In this document: positions 6,895 through 15,047 of the stretch, piece by piece | How positions within the stretch are numbered: position 1 is the first letter of the stretch | Layout: each line of letters opens with the position of its first letter | From: Chlamydiota bacterium | GTDB lineage: Bacteria > Chlamydiota > Chlamydiia > Chlamydiales > Rhabdochlamydiaceae | Assembly (NCBI GenBank): GCA_023265495.1 | Contig: JAHFTP010000001.1 | Location: 1-38,977, forward strand | DNA: 38,977 nt | Direction of reading: 5' to 3' | Made by a program: the position numbers and the translations under genes | The notes under the pieces: generated by a model | Told to the model about the DNA's origin: nothing | Seen by the model: only the letters and a program-made list of their open reading frames with translations | Database searches by the model: none

Positions 6895-7692
6895 TCACTT
6901 TCCATCAAACTCATCTGTCATATGTAGTCCTCTGTGATAAGCAGCAAGTACTGAGCTCCATATGCCTGCGCGGACGCCCGTAGATTCGATCTCTTTTAAA
7001 GCCGCAATCGTCGTCCCCCCCGGCGAGGCGATCTGTATCTTGAGCTCAGCCGGATGCTTTTTGGAATGCCTGAGCAGTGCAATGGCCCCCTCCACCGTCT
7101 TGAGCACAAACTCCTCAGATTCGCTATACGTAAATCCCATCGATATCCCCGACTCAATCATCGACTCTAAAACGACGTAGACTAAAGCAGGAGAAGAAGC
7201 AGAAAGAGCCGTCAATGCCTCTACTTTTTCCTCTGCAAGCCAATGCAGTAACCCCAATCCTTCTAGAATGGACTGCGCAAGCTTCTTGTTTTCTGGTGTT
7301 AGATAAGGATCTTCTACGAGGCCAATCACTCCCTGGCCACACATCAAAGCAAGGTTGGGCATCATCCTCACGAGAGAAACCTCCGGGAAATGTTTCCTCA
7401 GCACAGCAAGCGGCGTTCCCGCAAGAACACTTAGCAATATCTGTTTTTTACTCAAAGAGGCGGTAGTGGCCTTTGCAACGTCCGCTAAGTTCTTTGGCTT
7501 CACCGCAAGAAGGATAATATCCGCATCAGAGACGGCATCATTGATACGCTCGACAGCATCAGCTCCGATCTCCCTTGCTAGACTCTGACTTTTTTTCATT
7601 CCCCTATCACATAGCACTACAGAGTGGCTCTTAGCAAAATGTCTAGCCAAAGCCCCACCCATCATCCCACATCCCACCACGGCAATCTTCAT
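6895..7692 (-). CDS. proC: pyrroline-5-carboxylate reductase
   Basis: A 265-residue ProC. The N-terminus carries the NAD(P)-binding GCGMMGGALA (residues 7-16) of a Rossmann fold, then LLAVKPKNL near 60, VRMMPNLAL near 108, and the C-terminal signature IASPGGTTIAALKEIE near 228-243 that forms the active site of the dimer. It reduces pyrroline-5-carboxylate to proline, the last step of proline synthesis, in the cytoplasm. Length is normal for the family. GGGAGG lies before the ATG. It sits 83 bases upstream of the SH2-like gene on the same strand, so the two may share a transcript. A putative sodium/proline-type symporter is encoded later in the window. Confidence 0.95.
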   Translation of the reverse strand: MKIAVVGCGMMGGALARHFAKSHSVVLCDRGMKKSQSLAREIGADAVERINDAVSDADIILLAVKPKNLADVAKATTASLSKKQILLSVLAGTPLAVLRKHFPEVSLVRMMPNLALMCGQGVIGLVEDPYLTPENKKLAQSILEGLGLLHWLAEEKVEALTALSASSPALVYVVLESMIESGISMGFTYSESEEFVLKTVEGAIALLRHSKKHPAELKIQIASPGGTTIAALKEIESTGVRAGIWSSVLAAYHRGLHMTDEFDGK

Positions 7693-8003
7693 AAAAAAAC
7701 CTCCCTCTCTAAAATAGTCTTACAAAGGTAGAGAAAACTCACTTTCTCTTCCATAGATTTTTTTCTGTCGCGCTATCAGCATAAAGTATTTGCCATCAAA
7801 GACTTATTGACGATTTGTAAATTTTCACAACGAAATAACCAAAACAATAAACACTCAGCAACAAACTAATATTAAACACCATACAATAATTAAAAACTAA
7901 AATATTGTATTTATAAAAATATAATAACATTTCATATTAATATGTTTAAATTAATAATTATTTACCATATAATCATTATTACAACTTAAAAGAAGGATCA
8001 AAT
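7693..8003. other. 311-base AT-rich intergenic region upstream of the first PP2C gene
   Basis: No gene is seen. The part 7778-7828 is similar to the stretch just upstream of the second PP2C gene (about 9992-10043), so the duplication included upstream DNA. A TTGACG at 7807-7812 matches the -35 of the second copy but a good -10 is absent. The remaining 7830-7985 is strongly AT-rich and has no counterpart in front of the second copy. AGAAGGA at 7990-7996 is the ribosome binding site. Confidence 0.6.
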
Positions 8004-9809
8004 ATGCCACAGATTACTGCCACCACTAAACTGTCCCCTACACCGCCCCTCCCTATGAGTTTTGCAAAAAAAGCCGCTTGGGTGGCCGTAGCCGTGCTTA
8101 TCGTAGCCATCTTTTTAGTAGTGGTTGTGGCTACCCACGGAGCCGGTCTAGGCGTCGTCGGCGCCTTCTTGCTAAGCAAAGGAACGATGCCTTTATGTAT
8201 TTCTGTCGGCTCTCTGGTGGGCCTTGACCTTGGCCTTGCTACTTACGCTATTAAATCCGCTTGCTCACAAAAAAAGCAAACCTCGGAGCCTGCAGGTCTC
8301 AAAGGAAATTCGCAGAGAAAGAAAAGAGGTGGTAATAACCCATATGGGTCTCTGGGTAAAACTCCTACTCTGAACCCAGAGACAACCTCTATAAATGGAA
8401 CAAAGGAATCCAGTTTTATCGACTCTACAAGATCCCAGTCTGTTGTCGGCTCATTATCTTCTTCTGTAACAACGACCATTGCAACGATAAACTCCGTCCC
8501 TTCTGATAGAACAAAGAAAGACAGTCCTATCAACTCTACAAGAGTGTTTCAACCGTCCGAGTCCATTGTCAGCTCATCATCCTCTTCTTCTGTAACAACG
8601 ACCACTATGACAGACACTAGACCATCCCATGTACAAAAGATGCATGCTTCAAAAGAGAGCCTTTTAACAGATGAAGTCATACAATCCATGATCCCGAAAA
8701 ACATCAGAGACCCAGATCAAAGAGCTATGCTGTTCAATCTAGTAAAATCATGGGATGAACACATAGGGGATGAACGCGTCTTAGGAAATAAACCCAGTAA
8801 CTGCTGGCCAACAAGAGAAGAACTAAAATCTGTCCTACGCACCCGGCCATCTACACGGCCACTTACCTTTTCTGTAAGCGCAACAGCAGCGCAAGGGAAA
8901 AGAGAAACTATGGAAGACACCCATTTTTGTTATGATCTCGAAGATGGCCTACTTGCAGGCGTCTGCGATGGGCATGGGGGAAGGGATGTAGCTGATTATT
9001 TGCATGAGCATTTTGTAATGGTCTTTCAGATACACCTAGTAAGCGCCCGTGGCAACATCCGCCTTGCCTTTCAAAAGACGGCAGACAGCATTACAGATAA
9101 CTTACGAAGCAAGGAATTTGCGTCGGCGCAAGGATCAACCGCCGTTGTATCCTACATAGACAAAAGAACCCATATTGCCTATACAGCAACATGGGGAGAT
9201 AGCGAAGCGAACCTCTATAGAGACTTTGAAGGCAGGACAAAATCTCTTCCCCTTTCTCCCATGCGAGACTTTGCCTCTGAACATAATTGGAATATGGCTA
9301 TGAAAGCGGCAAGAAAAGAATCGAGAATTTACACAGAAACCGAATACGGTATTCGTTACAATTTCATTTTTGAAGGAGTCTGCCTTATACATCCAAAAGA
9401 GGGAGAGTTAGAAGATCCCAAGGGAGTGAGGATTGCTCTTCCCATTGGACATCATGGGAATGTGGCTAGTGCTTTTGGTGATTTTAACTGTCTCGGCGCT
9501 GTAGACTTCATGCCGCAAATCACTGAAGTGGTTCTGTGTCCCGGTGACACCCTGCTGCTAGCCTGTGACGGCTTAAAAGACTATGTGGAAGAAGATACAA
9601 TAACAAGGCTCATCACAGAACAATATTCTGCCGAAGGTATAGTGGACCATGCAATCAATGTAGAAGAATCCCGGGATAACGTCACAGTCATGAAAATTCA
9701 AATACCGAATAGCTCAACGCCACCAGATTATAAAAAAACTAGTGTAAATGCATCTACGGTAGATGATCTTTTCTCTGATCTAAAGCCAACCTCTGATACG
9801 ACCCCGTGA
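8004..9809 (+). CDS. PP2C-type Ser/Thr phosphatase with Inc-like membrane anchor (copy 1)
   Basis: A 601-residue protein in four parts. Residues 24-84 are two hydrophobic runs split by a short THGAGLG turn and the polar SKGT, like the bilobed anchor of chlamydial Inc proteins. Residues 90-205 are a Ser/Thr-rich linker with an internal duplication (DNA 8398-8482 and 8508-8611). Residues 205-283 are a helical module shared with copy 2. Residues 285-567 are a PP2C phosphatase with RETMED (300-305), CDGHGG (321-326), GSTAV (377-381), WGDSEANL (397-404), AFGDF (490-494), CDGLKD (521-526) and RDNVT (557-561). The metal-binding acids are therefore all present and activity is likely. It would remove phosphate from Ser/Thr. 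The anchor suggests placement in the inclusion membrane facing host cytosol, which is inference. Confidence 0.85.
   Translation: MPQITATTKLSPTPPLPMSFAKKAAWVAVAVLIVAIFLVVVVATHGAGLGVVGAFLLSKGTMPLCISVGSLVGLDLGLATYAIKSACSQKKQTSEPAGLKGNSQRKKRGGNNPYGSLGKTPTLNPETTSINGTKESSFIDSTRSQSVVGSLSSSVTTTIATINSVPSDRTKKDSPINSTRVFQPSESIVSSSSSSSVTTTTMTDTRPSHVQKMHASKESLLTDEVIQSMIPKNIRDPDQRAMLFNLVKSWDEHIGDERVLGNKPSNCWPTREELKSVLRTRPSTRPLTFSVSATAAQGKRETMEDTHFCYDLEDGLLAGVCDGHGGRDVADYLHEHFVMVFQIHLVSARGNIRLAFQKTADSITDNLRSKEFASAQGSTAVVSYIDKRTHIAYTATWGDSEANLYRDFEGRTKSLPLSPMRDFASEHNWNMAMKAARKESRIYTETEYGIRYNFIFEGVCLIHPKEGELEDPKGVRIALPIGHHGNVASAFGDFNCLGAVDFMPQITEVVLCPGDTLLLACDGLKDYVEEDTITRLITEQYSAEGIVDHAINVEESRDNVTVMKIQIPNSSTPPDYKKTSVNASTVDDLFSDLKPTSDTTP
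8846..8965 (+). repeat. 120-base segment identical to 10854-10973
   Basis: This stretch, encoding the start of the PP2C catalytic domain through RETMED and up to CDGHGG, matches 10854-10973 base for base, while sequence on both sides has diverged. It points to recent gene conversion between the tandem paralogues. Confidence 0.9.
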
Positions 9810-10089
9810 ATTCCAACGATTCCAGAGAAGCTGTCCGTAGCGTCACAGAAGCAAAATCTATTCGAGATACTTCTTTCTAGTGCTTTGCACAACGGCTCTT
9901 ACCTTTGTTGGAGAGGAAATACTCGGATGGATGGCTTCTACTCCTTGGCGGTTCTAAAATCGAACTGATCTTTGACCGAGAAGATCCTGCTATAAGCAAG
10001 CACAAAGTATTTATCTTCAATTATTTATTGATAATTTCTCACGTCTTTCGTTACAATCAACCCAATTTTTTTACACAGGGATTGTATTT
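9810..10089. other. spacer between PP2C paralogues
   Basis: No convincing gene is seen in these 280 bases. A short open frame (9905-10093, TTG start) runs into the next gene and has no ribosome binding site of its own. The last 100 bases hold the promoter of the second PP2C gene and the segment shared with the region upstream of the first. Confidence 0.5.
10028..10057 (+). promoter_or_regulatory. predicted promoter of PP2C copy 2
   Basis: TTGATA at 10028-10033 and TACAAT at 10052-10057 with an 18-base spacer each match the sigma-70 consensus at five of six bases. The ATG follows 33 bases after the -10. The same -35 neighbourhood occurs upstream of copy 1 at 7807. Confidence 0.55.
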
Positions 10090-11751
10090 ATGACAACATC
10101 TGATACTGCCGTTCGAGGACGACCTCATACACTGCACAATACTTCCGCGAATTGTACAAAAAAAGCTGCTTGGGTAACGGTGGCCGTGGTGGCTACAACC
10201 ATCTTTTTAGCAGTAGTCTTAGGCACTCATGGAGGGGGGCTGGGCTCCGTTGGCACCTTCCTACTCAGCAGGGGAACGATGCCTTTAGTAGTTTCTACAA
10301 GTGTGTTAGGGGGAGTTGGCCTTTTAGGCGCCGCTCGCGTTGTTCAATCCACCTGCTCACAAAGAAGACGGACACCGGACAACTTTATGCTCAACCCTAT
10401 CTATAAGCCAGGTGAAAATCGCACCTTCGTTACGAGCAACCCACCCCCTTTAACAGATTTAGCACCACCCACTCCACAAGATACTCCTGTTAATGCCGAC
10501 GCTATTACGATCAGCCCTTCCTCTCCCACTACATTCGATTTACGTGTTACACCCCTTGAGCCCAATGGCTCCTCTCCCGGCGGTAGGCCGGATTCCACAG
10601 CTATGAGTTCTGCTCTTACGGCAACTGCTACTGTAATGGACACAAGGCCCCTCCACGTACAAAATATCCATGCTAGGAGAGATCAACTTCTCACGGATAC
10701 AGACATACAATCCATGATCCCGGAACACGTCACAGAGACAAATCGCAGAGCTATGCTTACAAATCTCATAAAATCGTGGAATGAACATAGCCTGGAAAAG
10801 CCATCCCCTGCTTGGTTAACAGCAGACGAACTACTATCCGTTTTACACACCTTGCCATCTACACGGCCACTTACCTTTTCTGTAAGCGCAACAGCAGCGC
10901 AAGGGAAAAGAGAAACTATGGAAGACACCCATTTTTGTTATGATCTCGAAGATGGCCTACTTGCAGGCGTCTGTGATGGGCACGGAGGAAAGGATGTGGC
11001 CATGTATTTACAGGATTGTTTCCCAAGGGTCTTTGAGCAAATCTTAATAGACAATGACAATAATGCCCACCTCGCCTTTCAAAAGACGGCGGAAAGCATC
11101 ACAGAGGACTTGCGAAGACATCCTTTTGCAGTCGCAAAAGGATCAACTGCCGTCATATCTTACATAGATAAAGGAACCCATATTGTCTATACAGCAACAT
11201 GGGGAGATAGCGAAGCGAACCTCTATAGAGACTTTGAAGGTATGACAAAATCCCTTCCCCTTTCTCCCATGCGAGACTTTGCCTCAGAACACAACTGGCA
11301 TATGGCTATGCGTATAGCAAGAAAGGAATCGAGAACTTATATAGATGTGGAACATGGCCTTGATTACGATACGCATTTTGATGGAATCTGCCTTATACAT
11401 CCAAGAGAGGGAGAGTTAGAAGATCCCAAGGAGGTGAGGATTGGCCTGCCTTCAGGAAGAAGCGGGAACGTGGCTTGTGCTTTTGGTGATTTTGAATACC
11501 TCGGCGCTGTAGACATCATGCCACAAATCACCCAAACGGTCTTGCGTCCGGGAGACACCCTGCTACTCTCCTGTGATGGCCTGAAAGACTTTGTGCAGGA
11601 AGAACATACGGCAAACCATATTTCCCTAGGATGTCCCACTGATTATATAGTAAGACATGCAATTGTGGAAGCGCGCTCTGAGGACAACGTCACGGCCCTG
11701 AAAATGCAAATAGGAGAAGAGGCCTCTATCGATGGGACGTCGCATGAGTAA
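10090..11751 (+). CDS. PP2C-type Ser/Thr phosphatase with Inc-like membrane anchor (copy 2)
   Basis: A 553-residue tandem paralogue of the gene before it. Residues 25-86 form the same hydrophobic hairpin (AAWVTVAVVATTIFLAVVLG, then a GTFLLSRGT turn and a second apolar run). The linker (90-180) is Pro/Thr-rich and unrelated in sequence to that of copy 1, lacking its internal repeat. The shared helical module is at 184-255 and the PP2C domain at about 262-541: RETMED (274-279), CDGHGG (295-300), GSTAV (351-355), WGDSEANL (371-378), AFGDF (464-468), CDGLKD (495-500) and EDNVT (531-535). All catalytic acids are kept, so both copies look active. Conserved domains with divergent linkers suggest the two differ in reach or partner rather than chemistry. 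Host-directed action is an inference from the anchor. Confidence 0.85.
   Translation: MTTSDTAVRGRPHTLHNTSANCTKKAAWVTVAVVATTIFLAVVLGTHGGGLGSVGTFLLSRGTMPLVVSTSVLGGVGLLGAARVVQSTCSQRRRTPDNFMLNPIYKPGENRTFVTSNPPPLTDLAPPTPQDTPVNADAITISPSSPTTFDLRVTPLEPNGSSPGGRPDSTAMSSALTATATVMDTRPLHVQNIHARRDQLLTDTDIQSMIPEHVTETNRRAMLTNLIKSWNEHSLEKPSPAWLTADELLSVLHTLPSTRPLTFSVSATAAQGKRETMEDTHFCYDLEDGLLAGVCDGHGGKDVAMYLQDCFPRVFEQILIDNDNNAHLAFQKTAESITEDLRRHPFAVAKGSTAVISYIDKGTHIVYTATWGDSEANLYRDFEGMTKSLPLSPMRDFASEHNWHMAMRIARKESRTYIDVEHGLDYDTHFDGICLIHPREGELEDPKEVRIGLPSGRSGNVACAFGDFEYLGAVDIMPQITQTVLRPGDTLLLSCDGLKDFVQEEHTANHISLGCPTDYIVRHAIVEARSEDNVTALKMQIGEEASIDGTSHE
10854..10973 (+). repeat. 120-base segment identical to 8846-8965
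   Basis: Second copy of the conversion tract. A second, shorter near-identical patch covers the GDSEANLYRDFEG coding region in both genes (around 9180-9233 and 11189-11242), so identity is patchy rather than uniform. Confidence 0.9.
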
Positions 11752-11810
11752 AAACACTCGCTTTTTTTCTTTGTTCTATGGTAGGATTCTCCTTTTTAGG
11801 AGAGAAAATC

Positions 11811-12467
11811 ATGATCATAAAATTCCCTAAAACCCCGTCTTTATTTTCCTCTAAGATCCCCTCTATTTTCACCTATAGCAGGCAAATCTCATGGACTCTG
11901 CTCTCCTTGCTTCCCATCTGCTACTTTTTTATCGACAAGCCTGTAGCTTTATACTTTGAACATATCAGCACCGCGACGTCAGAGATTTTTACCTTCTTTA
12001 CCCATCTGATCGCTCCCTCTTACTATTTCTTTGTTCTCCCTCCCATGTATTTCATCGTTCGCTTTATCCGCAAAAAGAAAAAAGCAGGAGATAGAGTTTT
12101 ATTCCTCCTCGGCGCGGTTTCCATGTCCAACATGATCGTAGAACTTCTCAAGTTGTTTTTTGCAAGACCTCGTCCTGAAGAGTTCTTCGAACAGCACATC
12201 TACAGGATAGGATTTTTTCATGCCCATCAGGGAAGCTACTCCTTCCCCTCAGGACATGCCTGTACTGCAGCTGCTGTGATGACTTGCTTTTCCTACTTTT
12301 TCCCTAAATACAGCATCCCCCTTTTTATTTTTGGAGCTTTTTTAGCTTGCAGCCGTATTGTGTTAACCGTGCATTTTGTAAGCGACGTTTTAGGAGGGCT
12401 TCTAGTTGGTTTTATCCTCACCCAATACATGCACAAGATCCTCAAAGAAGAACATTTACATCTATAA
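11811..12467 (+). CDS. PAP2-family membrane phosphatase
   Basis: A 218-residue membrane protein with about six hydrophobic segments and the three PAP2 signatures: KLFFARPRPEE (KxxxxxxRP type), SYSFPSGHAC (PSGH) and CSRIVLTVHFVSDVLGG (SR-x5-H-x3-D). The conserved His and Arg residues make the phospho-histidine active site on the periplasmic face. Family members remove phosphate from undecaprenyl pyrophosphate, phosphatidylglycerol phosphate or lipid A; the substrate cannot be chosen here. ATG 11811 is preferred over ATG 11778 because AGGAGAG lies seven bases before it. The nitroreductase gene follows 14 bases later. Confidence 0.88.
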   Translation: MIIKFPKTPSLFSSKIPSIFTYSRQISWTLLSLLPICYFFIDKPVALYFEHISTATSEIFTFFTHLIAPSYYFFVLPPMYFIVRFIRKKKKAGDRVLFLLGAVSMSNMIVELLKLFFARPRPEEFFEQHIYRIGFFHAHQGSYSFPSGHACTAAAVMTCFSYFFPKYSIPLFIFGAFLACSRIVLTVHFVSDVLGGLLVGFILTQYMHKILKEEHLHL

Positions 12468-12481
12468 CAAACGAGACTCAT

Positions 12482-13078
12482 ATGAGAGATAGCTACGATC
12501 CTCTCCTACAGAAATACAGAAAAACCGCCTATAACATCCATCCATTGCTGTTTAACCGCTGGTCTCCAAGGAGCATGTCGGGAGAAAAGATGACGGAGGA
12601 GGAACTACTACCTTTGTTTGAAGCAGCGAGCTTCGCCCCTTCCTCCTATAACGCGCAACCTTGGAAGTTCGTCTATGCCAAAAGAGACGATGCCGACTGG
12701 AACCAATTTTTTTCTCTTCTTGTGGAGTTCAACCAAAACTGGGTGAAAAATGCTGCGGCCCTCATCCTCGTTATATCCAGAGAAACATTTGAACATAATA
12801 ACAAACCGAGCGTCACACATAGCTTCGATGCCGGCGCTGCGTGGATGTCCCTTGCCCTGGAGGGAACCTATCGAGGCTACGTAGTCCATGGCATGCAAGG
12901 ATTCGATTATCAAAAAGCGAAAGAGCTCCTCCGCATCCCCGAGCCCTACGCCGTAGAAGCCATGATCGCCATAGGGAAGCCTGCGCAAAAGTCCGCTCTT
13001 TCCAATGAGCTACAAAAAATAGAGGTACCCAGCACTAGAAAGCCTCTGCAGGAGATCATCCATTTAGGAGCCTTTTAG
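12482..13078 (+). CDS. nitroreductase-family flavoprotein
   Basis: A 198-residue nitroreductase-like protein. Visible family stretches are RWSPRSM near residue 22, LFEAASFAPSSYNAQPWKFVYA near 42-63, which forms the FMN phosphate pocket, DAGAAWMSLALEG near 115-127, and VEAMIAIGKPA near 160. These enzymes are FMN-dependent homodimers that reduce quinones or nitro compounds with NAD(P)H; the natural substrate is unknown. The ATG at 12482 fits the family start; a longer open frame upstream is only an overlap with the PAP2 gene. Spacing of 14 bases suggests it is co-transcribed with the PAP2 gene. Confidence 0.88.
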   Translation: MRDSYDPLLQKYRKTAYNIHPLLFNRWSPRSMSGEKMTEEELLPLFEAASFAPSSYNAQPWKFVYAKRDDADWNQFFSLLVEFNQNWVKNAAALILVISRETFEHNNKPSVTHSFDAGAAWMSLALEGTYRGYVVHGMQGFDYQKAKELLRIPEPYAVEAMIAIGKPAQKSALSNELQKIEVPSTRKPLQEIIHLGAF

Positions 13079-13233
13079 CAGAGAATCAACAAGAAAACTG
13101 TGGAGAAAAGCCTTCTACTTTCTATTAGGCAAGCGCTTTAAAAATTGATTTAATTTTTCTGAATAACCTTCAGTTATTGCCCTCATGAAATTTCTCCAGG
13201 TAGTATGTTTACAGCTGAGCCAAGTGTCTTTGA

Positions 13234-13485
13234 CTAGACTTGAACATCAATAATTTGCAAAGCGTATTGATTGCCATTTATGGCTTCTAGAACGACTCTC
13301 TGATCTAATTTCCATGGCTTCTCATATTTAGCTAATATCTTAATAGCGTAGGGATTCCCCTGCAGCGCTGCATCGACTAAGGTCTCTTTGATTTTGAACT
13401 CTTTCCATGAGGTATATCCAGTATAAGATAAACCACCTATACAAAGGACTATAGAAAAACCAAAGTATTTCAAAAAATTTCGCAT
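13234..13485 (-). CDS. small anchored protein with a duplicated 13-residue motif
   Basis: An 83-residue protein. An N-terminal hydrophobic stretch (residues 7-24) could be a membrane anchor or signal; a Cys at 15 is not in a convincing lipobox. The rest carries two related segments, ALQGNPYAIKIL and AINGNQYALQII, about 29 residues apart, hinting at a helical repeat. Function unknown. GGTAGGAAC precedes the ATG. It starts 8 bases after the small gene upstream and the two look bicistronic. Confidence 0.5.
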   Translation of the reverse strand: MRNFLKYFGFSIVLCIGGLSYTGYTSWKEFKIKETLVDAALQGNPYAIKILAKYEKPWKLDQRVVLEAINGNQYALQIIDVQV

Positions 13486-13493
13486 GTTCCTAC

Positions 13494-13694
13494 CTATGGT
13501 GACTTATTTTCACAACTGGACATATCAACAATTTTTCTCTTTAGCTTGTTGATTTCATTTTTTAGACTTTCGATTTCGCTTTGATCATTTCTCTCAATCT
13601 TCTCTCTTTCTTTTGATAAGTAGTGCTTACGTGTTCTTGCTACACCAAAACCAAAACTTGTAAGAATAGCCAAACCCAGCAAAACATTGTCCAT
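13494..13694 (-). CDS. small membrane protein with coiled coil
   Basis: A 66-residue protein with an N-terminal membrane segment (about 3-19) followed by a basic stretch and a heptad-like charged helix (SEIESLKNEINKLKRKI). Function unknown; architecture is like small phage or plasmid membrane proteins. AGGA lies before the ATG. It is the first gene of a pair with 13234-13485, at the edge of the island that holds the recombinase. Confidence 0.5.
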   Translation of the reverse strand: MDNVLLGLAILTSFGFGVARTRKHYLSKEREKIERNDQSEIESLKNEINKLKRKIVDMSSCENKSP

Positions 13695-13985
13695 AGAGTC
13701 CTGTTTTACTTGACGATTTTACTCAACACGAAAATTAAATCACATGCCCAATCATTTTTTTATCGAGCTCTATTTTCAACTCTTGCAATACGGAGTCTTT
13801 CTCCAATTTTTTTTACGCTACTTTATGGGTAAAGCTCAAAACAACCGCAATGAAAATAACAGGTGCACGTTCAAAGCTGGTAGACTGGATAGCACTAGAT
13901 TTCTTTGATGAGCACTTGAGATAAAAAGATTCCTAAACCCTAAATTCAGAATAGGATCTACTGAGATGAAAATGGATATCTAAAC

Positions 13986-14861
13986 TTACACCTTTTTCTT
14001 CTTTTTCTTTGGCGTTTTTACGATAGAAAGCTCTGCTTCAATTTCTTGTACAGTAGGAAGGCTTGACTTCAGCTTTTTAGGTAGTGTTTTGTAAATTTTT
14101 GTTTCATAGCTAGATACACTTATGGGACTGTTGCAGTTCCGAAGAGCATACTCGACCTTTACTTTATTCTTGGTTCTACAGATCAAAATTCCAATGGATG
14201 GCTGATCATCTGGATGTCTTAAATGATCATCAACTGCTGAGAGGTAAAAATTCATCTGACCTGCATCTCTAGGGTCAAAGGCTGTCGCCTTCAATTCCAC
14301 TATAAAATAGCACCTCAATTTAACATGATAAAACAGAAGATCAATGAGGTAGTCTTCATCCTCAACTTCGACTTTGAATTGCCTTCCCATAAAAGCGAAT
14401 CCATCCCCTAGCTCCACTAAGAACTTTTGAAGATGATCTATTAAACCTTGCTCTAGCTCCTTTTCTCTGTGCTCTTTGTCTAAAGAGAGAAATCCAAAAT
14501 TATAAGGATCCTTTAGAGACTGTTGCGCTAGGTCAGATTGAGGCATAGGCAAAGCCTGCTTAAGGTTGGTGATAGCCTTCCCCTTTCTTTTGTATAAATT
14601 GGCTTCAATCCACATCTCCAACATACTACGACTCCATCCATTCTCAATCGCTTGCTGTACATACCAAAGGCGTTGAGATAAGTCACTTAGCTTATCTAAA
14701 AGAACCATGTTATGACCCCAGGGCAATTGTGCAGCAGCTGCTGCACAATTTGCATCTGGGTAGTTTTCTGCAAATTTTCGCATGTACTGCAAATTCCTCT
14801 TAGAAAAGCCTTGGACATCAGGAAACAGCCTAACGATATCTCTAGAAAGCAAAAAAGACAA
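13986..14861 (-). pseudogene. YhcG/DUF1016 PDDEXK nuclease, N-terminally truncated
   Basis: A 291-residue frame that aligns by eye with the YhcG (DUF1016) family from the middle of its N-terminal domain onward: SRDIVRLFPDVQGFSKRNLQYM, QLPWGHNMVLLDKL, ENGWSRSMLEMWIE, then the nuclease core GRQFKVEVEDEDYLIDLLFYH and IVELKA, with the D and ExK of the PDDEXK site. About 50-60 residues normally preceding this point are missing. The frame opens with TTG and a TAG sits two codons upstream, so no extension is possible. The break is six bases from the start of the divergent recombinase operon. It is likely a remnant damaged on insertion of the recombinase element, although expression of the intact nuclease half cannot be excluded. 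The C-terminus is very Lys-rich. Confidence 0.75.
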
Positions 14862-14866
14862 GAGCT

Positions 14867-15037
14867 ATGGAACCTTTAGTAAAAGCAACAACAGATCTAC
14901 TCGAAAAGGAAGCCTCTGTAAGCTTGAGCTGGAAAGAAAATCCTGCTGCCAAAAAGCTGCTCGATAACTTAGTCTCTATTCTTGCCGAAGAATACATCAA
15001 AACAGCCAAAGAAAATCCTGAAATCTTTTTCAAATAA
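14867..15037 (+). CDS. small ORF upstream of serine recombinase
   Basis: A 56-residue frame starting MEPLVKATTDLLEKE and ending ENPEIFFK. It is acidic and helical, with no recognised family. Its stop overlaps the AAGGAGG ribosome binding site of the recombinase, which begins ten bases later, so translation of the two may be coupled. Small genes of this kind are common companions of recombinases. Confidence 0.5.
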   Translation: MEPLVKATTDLLEKEASVSLSWKENPAAKKLLDNLVSILAEEYIKTAKENPEIFFK

Positions 15038-15047
15038 GGAGGTTTCT

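Noticed and set aside
9905..10093. A 62-codon open frame between the PP2C genes
   Set aside because: It starts with TTG, has no ribosome site, runs through the predicted promoter and into the next gene start, and has no recognisable product.
12347..12481. 45-codon upstream extension of the nitroreductase frame
   Set aside because: It lies entirely inside the PAP2 gene in another frame; ATG 12482 fits the family.
13832..13915. Plus-strand frame of about 27 codons starting MGKAQNNRNENN
   Set aside because: Too short, no ribosome binding site, no recognised family; possibly a fragment of island cargo.
14867..15037. Missing N-terminal part of YhcG hidden upstream in another frame
   Set aside because: Minus-strand frames in this stretch do not read as the DUF1016 N-terminus, so a simple frameshift does not explain the truncation.
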